The notes: a model not told the origin generated them from the letters alone. A DNA stretch of 64,000 nucleotides from Paenibacillus pedocola (GCF_031599675.1 NZ_CP134223.1:992001-1056000); one strand, 5' to 3'; shown: positions 16,728 through 26,429, numbered from the stretch's first letter. Numbers and translations: made by a program.

Positions 16728-19700
16728 ATGAAACCGGTAGTAAGAGAGCATATACAGCAACTCGATGTATCACTTGGCGGGGGGATCGTCAGCGACAAAA
16801 TCAGAGTAGACACGATCGATAACCCGATCCTGATCATCGGACTTGGCGGTACGGGCATCGACGCCCTGCTGCGGCTGAAATACCAGATTAACCGCCGCTT
16901 TAAGCTGCCCGAAGATCCGCTCTCCAAGAAGAAGCGCGACAAGCCGGATAACGTGGAATTCCTGGCTTTTGAGACGAATGAGCAGGACCGCGGTAAAAAA
17001 TACAAAGGCATCGGGCTTGATCCGCAGAATGAGTTCGTGCTGCTGGCTAACGCGGAAATCGGCGGCCTGCTGCAAAACAGAAGTATTCTCGACCCCTACA
17101 TTACCGAGTGGCTGTCGCCGGAGCTGAGCATTACCGATGGCATGAACGGTGCTGCCGGTGTACGCCAGGCCGGGCGCCTGCTGCTGTTCACCAAGATCAA
17201 TCAGGTTGTAGGTGCAATTGATAAGAAGATCAAGACGCTATCCGTTGGTACCAGCAAGAAGCTGATGGTGTTCCTGCTTACGGGCTTATCCGGAGGTACG
17301 GGAAGCGGAGCTTTTCTGGATATCGCCTATATCGTGCGCGGCATTATTGAACGCGACTACGGTGCGGCAGGCATCGACCGGGTCAACACACTGGGCTATC
17401 TGTTCACTCCGGACGTCAATCTGGCGAATAAAAGCCTTAGCGAGCACACCCGCGAATATATCCGCAAGAACGGTTATGCGGCGCTCAAAGAGCTGGATTA
17501 CTGGATGAACGTGGACAGCCGCGGTGAGCGGTTCCGCCAGCAGTACGGCAATATTCTCACAGTCAATTCACCGCTGCCGCCGTTTAACCTGTGCCATTTG
17601 ATCTCCGCAACCAATACGGAGGGCAAGCTGCTGGAGAATGCCTATGATTACTGCATGAACGTAACGGCAGAGAATATCACCAACTTTATGGCCAGCGAGG
17701 AAAAAGCATCGGGCGAGGAATTCGCCATCCATGACTATATCAGCAACATCCGTACGAACATTGCGCAGATGAACAAGACCTACCCTGCCAATTATGAATA
17801 CAACATTATCGGGGCTTCGTCGGCCGTGCTGCCGATTGAGGAAATGACCACCTATCTCGCCTACCGCCTGTTCGACAAAATGGACAAGATGTTCCAGCAG
17901 GCACCCGGCCAGGAGGATGTGGAGAAGTTCGCGCGCAAGCTTGGGATTGATCTCGATACCATGGTCAAAACCTTCGAATCCCGCGTACCCGAACCGCTGC
18001 CCGGCTATCAGAACAGCGAGCGGCTCAGCCACGCCAATGTGATCAAGAACCAGGTCGTGGATATGGACACCGAGCTGGAGCAGAACTTCCTGTCCCGGGC
18101 GCGTGAAGAATATATCAAATCCAAAAAACAGCTGCCCGGTGAAATCACCGGACGTTTCAGTGAGGAGCTGGAACGCATCTTCCTGCATCCCGAGCAGGGG
18201 CCGTTCTATGTCTCGCGGCTGCTCTATACCGAGAAGGGCTTCTGCATCCTGAAGCTGATCCAGTCCTATATCGAAGCGCTGCGTGAGAGTCTTCTGCGCC
18301 TGCCGCGTGATATTGAGACGGCACAGGACAGCGCGGAAGAGAAGCTCGGCGATGCGCGCAGCGCTTTTGTCTCCAAGGAGAAGAAGAAAAACGCTTATAT
18401 CGAAGCCAAGATCAATGAGTACTGGCTGCATGCCGATGTGGAGCGCACAGAGCAGATGATCCAGTTCTATGAGGACCTGTTTGAGCTGCTGAATGAGGAG
18501 AATAACCGGATTTACGGCGTGTTTACGGAGATTCTCAGTGCGCTAAGCTCGATCTTTGAGAAAAACGGGGATATTCTGCTGAGCGGTGAAGAGCAGGCGG
18601 ATCACAAAGGCAACAAAACCTACTATTGGAATATCGTCAACGTGCCGGATATTTCCGCGACGATCTCCAAGGTGATGGACCAGAAGGATGGCGACGACCT
18701 GATCCGTGACTTCACGCGGGAAATGCTTAAGCATTCCGGACGCTGGGTCAGAGAGCAGGAGATCGATATTGTCCGTTCCATCTCCGAGTTCCTGAGCGAC
18801 AAGTTCGGGGATCTGATTACCCGTTCGATGGAAGATTTCCTGGTGATGAAATACGGCCGCGAGGAGCCGCTGGACAAATTTGTAGAGCGGATTATCGCCG
18901 GACGGCTGGATGAGGATGCGGTGCCGATTTTCCATCTCAGCAACAGCTCAGGCAGCCTGCACTTCCCGTCATGGGGCTTCGTGTCCGTGCCGGTCAAAGC
19001 GCCGGGCATCCTGAAGGGGATCCGTAATTACCAGAATAACGCACTCGGCAAATCACAGTTTACGGTTAAGGAGAGCGAGGTTAAGAACCGGATTTTCTGG
19101 CTCAATACCCGCAACGGGGTGCCGCTCTTCGTCTATACGCCGCTCCGGGTGTTCGAAGAGAATTATGAACGGACGATCCTCGACAAGGAAGGTATCGGCC
19201 GCCATCTGGTAATGACCGACAAGAACAACTGGACCTACCTGCCGTCTCCGATTCCGGAGAAGTCATGGGGTGACACCTATGTGAACCCGCGTGTCCGTGA
19301 ATACAACGCCAGAGTGCGGGCCGATTTCGCCCGGGCACTGAAGAGTGGAGTGATCATCGAAAAGGGCCCTGACGAAAATACGAGCAGCCGTTTCTCGGTC
19401 ATCTTCACCAAGCCGTTTGATCTGGAGAAGCTGCTGAGCGGATATGATCTGCAGCTGGGCTCGTCCCGCCCGAATCTCGGGGAAGTGAAGAAGGCAGCTG
19501 ATGAGCTGCGGACGCTGCGTGAGAACGGGCTGGAGCGTGAAGGGGTTAAGGATATTTTCGGGAGCATCAACATGGAGCTGGCCCAGGAGAACCTGATCCG
19601 CTCACCGCAGCTGATCACCCGTGTCCGCGAGGAACTGCTCAAATACGACGCCCTGACAGCCAAAGCAGCTGAGCTGGACGCTCTGCTCCGTCAGTATCTC

Positions 19701-20117
19701 GACGAAGATAAGTGGCTGGACCAGTTCATCGAGGCGCTCTATACCGATACCATAGTCAAAAAAGGCGCACTGTATGTCTATGACCGTGACGAGGAAGAAG
19801 AGGCCTGGGAGCCGTTCGCTAATTTAATGAAGGAACGCAGCTATGTGGAATATGCCGTCTACCGCCATTTCCGTGAACTGGATGAGAAGAGCCGAAGTGT
19901 GCTGCTGCGTAAAGCGGCGCGCCGCTCAGGGGAAATGACAGCAGCCGAAGATGTAACTCCGCTGCTGTATAAGCTGGAGGGGCTGTATGTTTCCTTCCTG
20001 GAGGCACGCGACAGTCTGGAGTATGAGCGGGTGGAGCATGCCAACGGTGACGAGATGTACGGCTTCTACAAGAGTCTGACCGGCAAGCTCGGCAGTATCC
20101 GCAGAAAGCTGAAGTAA
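16728..20117 (+). CDS. tubulin-like GTPase-domain protein (Tubulin_2 type)
   Basis: A 1129-residue cytoplasmic protein of the prokaryotic 'tubulin-like' (Tubulin_2) family. The N-terminal Rossmann-type glycine loop IIGLGGTGIDALLRLKYQ (near residues 33-50) and the tubulin signature LLTGLSGGTGSGAF (near 184-197) are both intact, so nucleotide binding is likely. About 700 mostly helical residues follow, including charged coiled-coil segments. No membrane segment is seen. AGGGGGAGAA lies just upstream of the ATG. The gene is 13 bp after a vWA gene and 4 bp before the 851-aa gene. Whether it polymerises is unknown. Families with this domain occur beside vWA proteins and GTPases in bacterial multi-gene systems of unclear function. 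Confidence 0.88.
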   Translation: MKPVVREHIQQLDVSLGGGIVSDKIRVDTIDNPILIIGLGGTGIDALLRLKYQINRRFKLPEDPLSKKKRDKPDNVEFLAFETNEQDRGKKYKGIGLDPQNEFVLLANAEIGGLLQNRSILDPYITEWLSPELSITDGMNGAAGVRQAGRLLLFTKINQVVGAIDKKIKTLSVGTSKKLMVFLLTGLSGGTGSGAFLDIAYIVRGIIERDYGAAGIDRVNTLGYLFTPDVNLANKSLSEHTREYIRKNGYAALKELDYWMNVDSRGERFRQQYGNILTVNSPLPPFNLCHLISATNTEGKLLENAYDYCMNVTAENITNFMASEEKASGEEFAIHDYISNIRTNIAQMNKTYPANYEYNIIGASSAVLPIEEMTTYLAYRLFDKMDKMFQQAPGQEDVEKFARKLGIDLDTMVKTFESRVPEPLPGYQNSERLSHANVIKNQVVDMDTELEQNFLSRAREEYIKSKKQLPGEITGRFSEELERIFLHPEQGPFYVSRLLYTEKGFCILKLIQSYIEALRESLLRLPRDIETAQDSAEEKLGDARSAFVSKEKKKNAYIEAKINEYWLHADVERTEQMIQFYEDLFELLNEENNRIYGVFTEILSALSSIFEKNGDILLSGEEQADHKGNKTYYWNIVNVPDISATISKVMDQKDGDDLIRDFTREMLKHSGRWVREQEIDIVRSISEFLSDKFGDLITRSMEDFLVMKYGREEPLDKFVERIIAGRLDEDAVPIFHLSNSSGSLHFPSWGFVSVPVKAPGILKGIRNYQNNALGKSQFTVKESEVKNRIFWLNTRNGVPLFVYTPLRVFEENYERTILDKEGIGRHLVMTDKNNWTYLPSPIPEKSWGDTYVNPRVREYNARVRADFARALKSGVIIEKGPDENTSSRFSVIFTKPFDLEKLLSGYDLQLGSSRPNLGEVKKAADELRTLRENGLEREGVKDIFGSINMELAQENLIRSPQLITRVREELLKYDALTAKAAELDALLRQYLDEDKWLDQFIEALYTDTIVKKGALYVYDRDEEEEAWEPFANLMKERSYVEYAVYRHFRELDEKSRSVLLRKAARRSGEMTAAEDVTPLLYKLEGLYVSFLEARDSLEYERVEHANGDEMYGFYKSLTGKLGSIRRKLK

Positions 20118-20121
20118 GCTT

Positions 20122-22677
20122 ATGATCAAAGAAGAAGCACTTTTATATGCGGAACAATACACGGCGCAGGAAGAGGCGCAGCACAGCAAGGGGGATGGGC
20201 GCAGCAGCATTCATTACCCTGCGCTGTTCCTGTTCCTCGGCGACAAAGTAACCCCGGCCATCGGCCCGGTGCTGGAACGGTGTGAGCGGAAATGGGACAA
20301 TGCCGCCGGCGTTCTGGCGCTGCATGCGGCAGCCCATGGAGGCAATGGGCTGAGCAGCGGCAAGGGGCATAGCGGTAAAGGGCAAGATGCTGGCAACGAT
20401 TATGCCAGAGCTGGCGGCATAGGAGAAGGCGGTAGAGGTTACGCCGGCGTTAGCGGCAATGGCCAAGGCGGAAGAGATCATCCCAGTGTTGGCGGCAAGG
20501 GCGAAGATGGTAGAGCTTATGCCGGCGATAGCAGCAAGGAGCGGGTGATGACGATGGCCCTGCCGGACACGGCAGGCCGTGACCCCCGTACGGTTCGCCA
20601 AGATGTCTATCGCGAGTTCCACGAAGACAGCAGTTATCTGTCCGGGATGAACCGGACGCTCCGGCGTCTCGGCAACAGCATAGCGGACTACGGGCGGCTG
20701 TATTCGTCCTTTGACGTTATCCATCTCTCCATCATTACGCGGGTCGATGACCCGCTTAATGTGCTGCTGCCGGAAGTTGCCCTGCTGGCCCGCGCGGTGC
20801 TCGGACAATCGTTCAAGTCGGTGCAGACCGACCTGTACGTGCTGATCAATGAGCGGGAGCAGGGGGACAACTTCGGATATTCCAGCTCGGTAGGGCTGGC
20901 TTTTCTGCGTGAGCTGGACGGAATGCAGCTGCCCGGTTACACCTTTAATGCTCCGCTTCTGGTTACCGAGGAAGGGCTGTCCATTCCGGTAACCCATGGT
21001 CCATCTGCGCTGTTTGATCTCGTCTACCTGCTCTCGGATAAAAACGAGCGCGGCATGATGTCTGCGGGCGGCATGGAAGACAACTATGAGATTATCGCAC
21101 ATATCAGTCTGCTCAAGAACCGTGTGAGGCCATCGGCGGACCAGGCCGCCGGACACGGCGGCTACAACAATATGACGTTCAAGAGCGGCATCCGCGGCAG
21201 CACAGGCAGAGAAGGGTACGCTTCCGCAGGCTTCTCTGCGGTGCGCAGGCCGAGCAAACCGATTGCCTTAGCGGTGCTGTACCATGCTTTTCATTACCTT
21301 GCGACAGAGCTGCGTGGCGGGGGCAGCAGCTGGAGTCTGCGCGAGCGGCAGGCCCTGCTTGGTCTTACGCCCGAAGCGCTGCGCGAACGGGCCGCCGGCT
21401 TCTTGCCGGAGGAGGCCGGAATCGCTGAGATGACCGGGCTGATGAGCCATGGCCGCCCGTCCTTCAGCGAGCTGAAGCCGCTGACGCTGCGCGAGGCGGA
21501 AGAGCTGCTGTTCGGGGGAGGTGGCGAGGCGTATTTCCGCAGCAACTTTGCGGATGTATCCGCCGCGCGGGCTGCGGCCCTTGACCCTGCCCGCGAGTGG
21601 GCCGCCGTGCTGGCGGCTCAGGAGCAGTCCGCTGCGCCGGTGACGTTCTACCAGCTGGCGGAATGGACGGCCGAGCAGGGCGAGGCCGGAGGCAGCGTGC
21701 TGAACGCGCTGCGCCAGCACATGGGCGGTCTCCGCTCGGCAATTGCCTCCGCCGAGGAGGAGCTGGAGCGGCTCTACAGTGAGACTGTAGACCGCCAGCC
21801 CTTCCAGCGGGTACCGCTGCTTGATAAGCGGACCGTGCGCAATTTCATTCATTATTTATTTGAGAGTATATACAGCAGGAAATACGAGATTCTGCGTCTT
21901 AGGCTGGAACTGAGCTTAGCTGCACGTTATGACGCTGCGCTGGAGCAGCTGCATACGGAGAGCAAAGCGAAGGTACAGACGATGGACGCATTGGAAGAAG
22001 AACTGCGCAGCCTTGCACTGGCCAGCACCCTGCGGTCGAGCGAAGCGGTAGACCAGAATATCATGGAGTATTACCGCACCGTGACCGCGGAAGTCATGCA
22101 GGATATTCAGACCCGGCGCGGTCCGGGTATCTTTGCAAGCGACCGGTTCATGGGCAGCATCTCGGAGCTGCTCCGCCAGGGCGGCGCCGCTGTCGTCCGC
22201 CGCCTGATCGACGTATGCAGGAGAGAGCTGCTGACGGCAGAGCCGTTCGCACTGCCCTTCGAAGAGGAGCTGCTGCGGCGGGCGAATGTTGCAGCTGCGT
22301 ATGAGAACCGCGAGATTGTCTCTAAGGAGGAGTTGTTCAAGCGGTTGTATCTCAGCCTGGAGGATGGGGCAAGCATCAATGTCCGCCTGTTCGAATACAC
22401 GCAGGAGCACCGCCATGAAGAGAAATACTTCTTCGGCGACAGCACCTCCGAATTTCTGCGTTATGCTCTGACTGCCGACGAGACGACCCGGATCTACCGG
22501 CTGGGTGTTGTCCATGAGCAGCGCAGAAGCGGAGTCGAGAAGCTGAACCTGATGGGCGGCTTCCATCTGGAGGATCTGCTCTATTACCGCAACGGCAAGG
22601 TCTATTATGAAACCTATGTCCAGAACGGTTATCGGCTGCACGGCGTGGATGAGGAGCAGCTGCCTGTGCTTCGATGA
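20122..22677 (+). CDS. 851-residue partner of the tubulin-like protein, unknown function
   Basis: I do not recognise a named domain. Residues 25-75 and about 165-340 alternate strands and helices (ALFLFLGDKVTPAIGPVL; FDVIHLSIITRVDDPLNVLL; DLVYLLSDKNERGMM). They resemble the Rossmann-like part of tubulin-like proteins without a GGTGSG signature. A glycine-rich insert at about 77-142 carries a degenerate 13-14 residue repeat (GGRGYAGVSGNGQ, GGRDHPSVGGKGE, DGRAYAGDSSK) and looks like flexible low-complexity sequence. The C-terminal half is helical with coiled-coil stretches. The start codon is 4 bp after the tubulin-like gene, without a strong ribosome site, implying coupling. A pseudo-tubulin partner is the best guess from context. 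Confidence 0.8.
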   Translation: MIKEEALLYAEQYTAQEEAQHSKGDGRSSIHYPALFLFLGDKVTPAIGPVLERCERKWDNAAGVLALHAAAHGGNGLSSGKGHSGKGQDAGNDYARAGGIGEGGRGYAGVSGNGQGGRDHPSVGGKGEDGRAYAGDSSKERVMTMALPDTAGRDPRTVRQDVYREFHEDSSYLSGMNRTLRRLGNSIADYGRLYSSFDVIHLSIITRVDDPLNVLLPEVALLARAVLGQSFKSVQTDLYVLINEREQGDNFGYSSSVGLAFLRELDGMQLPGYTFNAPLLVTEEGLSIPVTHGPSALFDLVYLLSDKNERGMMSAGGMEDNYEIIAHISLLKNRVRPSADQAAGHGGYNNMTFKSGIRGSTGREGYASAGFSAVRRPSKPIALAVLYHAFHYLATELRGGGSSWSLRERQALLGLTPEALRERAAGFLPEEAGIAEMTGLMSHGRPSFSELKPLTLREAEELLFGGGGEAYFRSNFADVSAARAAALDPAREWAAVLAAQEQSAAPVTFYQLAEWTAEQGEAGGSVLNALRQHMGGLRSAIASAEEELERLYSETVDRQPFQRVPLLDKRTVRNFIHYLFESIYSRKYEILRLRLELSLAARYDAALEQLHTESKAKVQTMDALEEELRSLALASTLRSSEAVDQNIMEYYRTVTAEVMQDIQTRRGPGIFASDRFMGSISELLRQGGAAVVRRLIDVCRRELLTAEPFALPFEEELLRRANVAAAYENREIVSKEELFKRLYLSLEDGASINVRLFEYTQEHRHEEKYFFGDSTSEFLRYALTADETTRIYRLGVVHEQRRSGVEKLNLMGGFHLEDLLYYRNGKVYYETYVQNGYRLHGVDEEQLPVLR

Positions 22678-22757
22678 GTAAGGCAGAGGAAGCATGAGGA
22701 CGAAGCACAAGTAAACTTATTTTAGGGCAGGGCCGGGGGAAGCCCCTGCCCTTCTGC

Positions 22758-22947
22758 TTCCATTGCAGAAAGTACAATAGAATAGAGCCATAAACCCTTA
22801 ATGGAGGTTTCTATTGCATTTTGTACAGCAGAATCAGGCCAATCTCGTTTTTTAGAGTGTTTATTCTGTTTTCTATTGTAGAGAATGCAGTAGAATTGAA
22901 TCTGAACCATTCTACTTATGCATTCTGTTGCACTAAATACAGCAGAA
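22758..22947. repeat. array of four 25-bp palindromes (array 1)
   Basis: The 399 bp between the 851-aa gene and the second vWA gene carry four copies of a palindrome of 10-bp arms and a 5-bp loop. The left arm is TTCYRTTGYA and the right arm TRCARYAGAA. The copies lie at 22758-22782, 22809-22833, 22871-22895 and 22923-22947. Centres are 51, 62 and 52 bp apart. The first and third spacers are loosely reverse complementary (CATAA...AATGG shared), so the whole array has a weak overall dyad. Nothing else recognisable lies in the gap apart from the ribosome site of the next gene. Confidence 0.85.
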
Positions 22948-23076
22948 TTGCTTTTGCCAGTTTCTCCGCCGCCGCTTCCGCTAAGCAATTGACGTCAAAG
23001 AGCATGACTGGCTGGCTGCACTCCGGCAGCAGTACGATTATATATTCTAAGTTTCTTCCGGAAAGGATGAGTATCG

Positions 23077-24357
23077 ATGCAGCGAAAAATCAATCTGCTC
23101 TTATTGTGCTTCAGCCTGCTGGGCGGCGGAGTGGCTTTTGTCCTCGGCGAGCTGCTGCTCGGCCGCAGGCCTTATGATCTGCCGTCAATTCTGATTATCG
23201 CCATCTATTTCGCCATTGTGGCCCTTGGCGTCGGACTAGGCGCCCTGCTTGCCGAGATGATCTCGCCGAGACTGAACGGCTTATCATGGAAGCAGCGTTA
23301 TCTTGGCATGTCGTGGAAGCTGCTGCCGCTGACGGTGGTGCTGCTGTTTGGTGTCGGTGCGCTGACAGAGTTTGTGTATGAGCTGAACTTCGGCGGTGTG
23401 AAACCGGTCAAGAATGTCGTCATGGTTATCGACGACTCTGGCAGCATGCAGCAAAGCGATCCGGGTAACAGCCGGTACGCAGCGGCCGAGGCACTTGTGC
23501 AGCAGATGGACAAGGATAACCAGGTGGCTGTAGTGACCTTTAGCCAGGATGCATCAGTCGTTCAGCCGCTGATCTCACTCAAAAGTCCCGAAAACCGCGA
23601 GAAGGTATCGGCAGTAATCCGCAGTCTGCAGACGACAGATGGCGGAACGAATATCAGCGGCGCCCTCAATGAGGCGATGAACGTGATTAACAGTGAAGGC
23701 GAGACCAGCCGCGGAGCCATGGTAATCATGCTGTCCGACGGCTTCAGCGAGTTTGATACATCCAGAGAGCTGAACGAATATGTGAGCCGCGGGATTGCCG
23801 TGAACACCATCGGTCTTGCGCTGGATGACCAGTCCGGTTCCCGCCTGCTGCAGGATATTGCCTCCGTTACAGGCGGGCAGTACTACGATGTTACAGATGC
23901 GGACCGGCTGGGCGATGTGTTCCAGCAGATTTATGACCGGCTGGGTGACCGTACCCTGCTGACCGAACGCAGTGATGCTACAGCGGACAGCCCTTATTAC
24001 GCTGTTGTGCGGATCTTGGCGCTGATTCTGATCGGCACCGCGCTCGGCATCGGACTTGGCATTGTGTTCGATAACCGACATCTGGCCAAAAGCTTCGGGT
24101 TCGGCGGCTGGGTTGCCGGCCTATGTGCCGGGCTGATTCTCGAATTCGGACTCAGCGGACAATCCTTCGGTGATGCGCTGGTCCGCCTGATTGCTCTGCT
24201 GGTGCTGGCGGCAATCATCTCACTGTTTACCTATGTGGTTCCGGTAGGCGAAGGCCGCCTGTCCCGCAGGGGAAGAAGAGAAGCAGCCGCTGCTGCGCCA
24301 TCTTCGTCAGAGGGTTTCCATTCGCCCCGCAGAAACCGGGGCAGTAAGGGCTTTTAA
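23077..24357 (+). CDS. multi-pass membrane protein with vWA domain
   Basis: A 426-residue membrane protein. Three N-terminal helices lie near residues 5-28, 35-62 and 77-97. A vWA domain follows, with an intact metal site DDSGSMQQS (near 124) and the later MLSDGFSEF. Three more helices (about 307-330, 340-358 and 368-388) lead to a basic, Ser/Ala/Arg-rich tail. The vWA domain is therefore embedded between two membrane blocks. AAAGGATGAG lies upstream of the ATG. It follows the palindrome array, which may mark a second promoter within the locus, and the beta-sandwich gene starts 33 bp later. It is a second, differently built vWA component of the same system; ligand unknown. Confidence 0.85.
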   Translation: MQRKINLLLLCFSLLGGGVAFVLGELLLGRRPYDLPSILIIAIYFAIVALGVGLGALLAEMISPRLNGLSWKQRYLGMSWKLLPLTVVLLFGVGALTEFVYELNFGGVKPVKNVVMVIDDSGSMQQSDPGNSRYAAAEALVQQMDKDNQVAVVTFSQDASVVQPLISLKSPENREKVSAVIRSLQTTDGGTNISGALNEAMNVINSEGETSRGAMVIMLSDGFSEFDTSRELNEYVSRGIAVNTIGLALDDQSGSRLLQDIASVTGGQYYDVTDADRLGDVFQQIYDRLGDRTLLTERSDATADSPYYAVVRILALILIGTALGIGLGIVFDNRHLAKSFGFGGWVAGLCAGLILEFGLSGQSFGDALVRLIALLVLAAIISLFTYVVPVGEGRLSRRGRREAAAAAPSSSEGFHSPRRNRGSKGF

Positions 24358-24390
24358 CCGGAGTTTAGAATGTGAAGGGAGATTACAGAC

Positions 24391-25026
24391 ATGACGTACG
24401 CCGAAGAAAATGCCTCCGCACCGGCAATTACCGATGTGACTGCCCGGGTGGAGGACCGGTTCTGTACGCTTAGATGGCGCTGGCCGGACGGCGTACAGGC
24501 GGTCTATATCCATAAGGCATCAGCAGAAATGCCGGGTCACGGAGAGTTTCCGCCTTCCGGCATGAAGCTGTACACCCGCGAGGAGTATAAGGCTAACAAC
24601 GGATACCGGGACCGGATGGATGACATCGGCCTGATTGTCTATACCATATATGCCCGGCATGAAGGCAACGGGGAGATTGTGCTGGTGCGCCAGCGGGACG
24701 GTGCTAATCAAACAACTGTCAGCGCTGGCAAGGCAAGGATTTATTACTCCATAGTCCAGAAAAAAGCGTTATTCGGCAAACAAAAAACAGTACATATGAC
24801 GATTACCGCGGAAACGCCGGTGCCGAAGGATGTACTCTGCTACGTCAAAAAAAGAGGCGGCAATCCGGCCTCCAGGGAGGACGGGATCCTCTTCCATTTC
24901 GTGCAGGATTTTGCTGCCGGACGGAATACGCTCCCGCCGATTGAGATCGGCAAAGAGGACTTTGTACGGATCTTTTTCACTGACGGCCGCAAGTACGGAC
25001 TGTATTATGAGCTGGCGCCGGAGTAG
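24391..25026 (+). CDS. beta-sandwich (fibronectin III-like) protein of the GTPase locus
   Basis: A 211-residue soluble protein I cannot name. Residues 14-95 have the strand pattern of a fibronectin type III domain (ITDVTARVEDRFCTLRWRWP, then VYTIYARH near residue 85). The second half (about 105-211) is another beta-rich unit with YYSIVQKKALFGKQKTVHMT and ends in a short YGLYYELAPE strand. There is no signal peptide, so it should be cytoplasmic. AAGGGAG precedes the ATG. It sits between the second vWA gene and the GTPase gene. Conserved small beta-sandwich partners are plausible adaptors in such loci; nothing shows an enzymatic role. Confidence 0.72.
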   Translation: MTYAEENASAPAITDVTARVEDRFCTLRWRWPDGVQAVYIHKASAEMPGHGEFPPSGMKLYTREEYKANNGYRDRMDDIGLIVYTIYARHEGNGEIVLVRQRDGANQTTVSAGKARIYYSIVQKKALFGKQKTVHMTITAETPVPKDVLCYVKKRGGNPASREDGILFHFVQDFAAGRNTLPPIEIGKEDFVRIFFTDGRKYGLYYELAPE

Positions 25027-25080
25027 GCCGGGGCAGAAGGCTCCTGGTGAGCGCATTTAAGCGACCCGGTTGAGCTATCA

Positions 25081-25160
25081 AAACTTAAGTTTATGCTTCC
25101 GTAGCGAGTTTTGTCCGGAGCATTTCAATGGAGGTTACGCTCACAAAACTTTAAGGAGGA
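25081..25160 (+). promoter_or_regulatory. structured leader with possible pseudoknot upstream of the GTPase gene
   Basis: A hairpin can form between ATGCTTCCG (25093-25101) and CCGGAGCAT (25115-25123) with one bulge. Its loop holds AGTTTTGT (25107-25114), which is exactly complementary to ACAAAACT (25143-25150). The latter ends two bases before the AAGGAGG ribosome site. An AAACTTAAGTTT palindrome (25081-25092) could compete for the same downstream bases. This could tie translation of the next gene to RNA folding. Confidence 0.45.
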
Positions 25161-25166
25161 TGAGAG

Positions 25167-26429
25167 ATGTCTTTTTTCAGCCGCTTTATGAAGAAAAACC
25201 AGCCGCAGCCGCGGCCGCTTTTTTATGATATTGTGTGCCCTTACTGCTTCACGAAGTTTCAGCCGGAGGATGTGGTCTTCCGGGCGATGCACAGCCGTGA
25301 AGACGATGAGAATTATGCGCTGGGCGAAGATGATGCGCTGAACAAATACCGTGAGCGCTTCGGCCTCGATACGGTGGATGATATGGAAGCGATTCTGAAT
25401 CCGGCGGATATCCCGGAAGAATATCACCATTACACCGACCATGTGCTGACCGGTATTACCGACCGTTACGGGGTGCTGACGCGCAGACGGCTCTGCCCGG
25501 CCTGCCATAATGAACTGCCTGTAACCGCGGGCAAGGTGCCGAGCAATATCATTTCGATTATCGGTGCTTCCCAGGTCGGGAAGTCGGTCTACATGACCTC
25601 GCTGATCCATACGCTGCAGCATACGACGGCCGGGCATTTTGACGCGGCCTGCATGCCGCTGAATGCCGAGATCAGCCGCAAGTTCCGCACGCTGTACGAA
25701 GAACCGCTGTTCGAACGCGGCGATCTGCTGGCCTCGACCCAGAAGGAAAAGATGCAGGAGCCGTTTATTTTCCAGTTTGTGTTCAAGGATGAGAGCAAGC
25801 CGCCGCTGACGCTCGTGTTCTTCGATGTGGCCGGTGAAGGTATGGTCGATCAGGACTATCTGGGGCTGCACGGCCAGCATATCAAGAACTCCGCAGGAAT
25901 CCTGTTCATGGTCGATCCGCTGCAGATCCGCTCCATCCGCGAGAAGATCCGCATTAATTACGGGGACCGACCCGGTGAATGGGTCTCGCAGTATGACGAG
26001 CCGCGCGATGTGGTGCTGACGATGTTCGGCGATTTCATCGCCTATCAGGAGAAGAGCAAAACGGATATTCCGACGGCGGTTGTCCTGGCCAAAAGCGACA
26101 TGCTGCATTCGCTTAAGGATGAGGATGGCGACTACATTAAATCCAACAGCAATGTGTTCAACAACTACGTGCACCGCAAGACGCTGAATCTGGATGAATT
26201 CCACAACATTGACGGAGAGATCCGCCGTTTTATCGAGAAGGTGGACCGTCCGTTTAAGGATACGATGGATGTGTATTTTGCGAATACCGGTTATTTCGCC
26301 GTTTCTGCCCTGGGCAGCAATCCGGTGAACCAGAGAATTGAGGGTGTGGTCAGCCCGATTCGTGTGGACGAGCCGTTTATCTGGCTGCTGCACAAGCTGA
26401 ACTATATTGAGGGGAGCGACGGGCCGTGA
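25167..26429 (+). CDS. zinc-ribbon GTPase of DO-GTPase2 type
   Basis: A 420-residue protein with a split N-terminal zinc ribbon (CPYC near residue 24 and CPAC near 111) followed by a P-loop GTPase domain. Visible GTPase motifs are the P-loop GASQVGKS (about 132-139), the G3 element FFDVAGEGM (about 219) with D-x-x-G, and a G4-like AKSD (about 310). This matches the double-GTPase (DO-GTPase2) family, which is predicted to work with GAP1 proteins, as the next gene encodes. AAGGAGG lies 8 bp before the ATG, behind a structured leader. Its stop overlaps the next start by 4 bp. It is likely the central switch of the locus; the cellular trigger is unknown. Confidence 0.85.
   Translation: MSFFSRFMKKNQPQPRPLFYDIVCPYCFTKFQPEDVVFRAMHSREDDENYALGEDDALNKYRERFGLDTVDDMEAILNPADIPEEYHHYTDHVLTGITDRYGVLTRRRLCPACHNELPVTAGKVPSNIISIIGASQVGKSVYMTSLIHTLQHTTAGHFDAACMPLNAEISRKFRTLYEEPLFERGDLLASTQKEKMQEPFIFQFVFKDESKPPLTLVFFDVAGEGMVDQDYLGLHGQHIKNSAGILFMVDPLQIRSIREKIRINYGDRPGEWVSQYDEPRDVVLTMFGDFIAYQEKSKTDIPTAVVLAKSDMLHSLKDEDGDYIKSNSNVFNNYVHRKTLNLDEFHNIDGEIRRFIEKVDRPFKDTMDVYFANTGYFAVSALGSNPVNQRIEGVVSPIRVDEPFIWLLHKLNYIEGSDGP

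Noticed and set aside
22758..22947. CRISPR-like repeat array
   Set aside because: Only four copies, each an imperfect palindrome with variable arms, unequal spacers (26, 37 and 27 bp) and no cas genes nearby.
25125..26393. A 422-codon open frame antisense to the DO-GTPase gene
   Set aside because: It lies wholly within a gene with clear GTPase motifs, has no ribosome site or recognisable domain, and its length follows from the codon bias of the sense strand.
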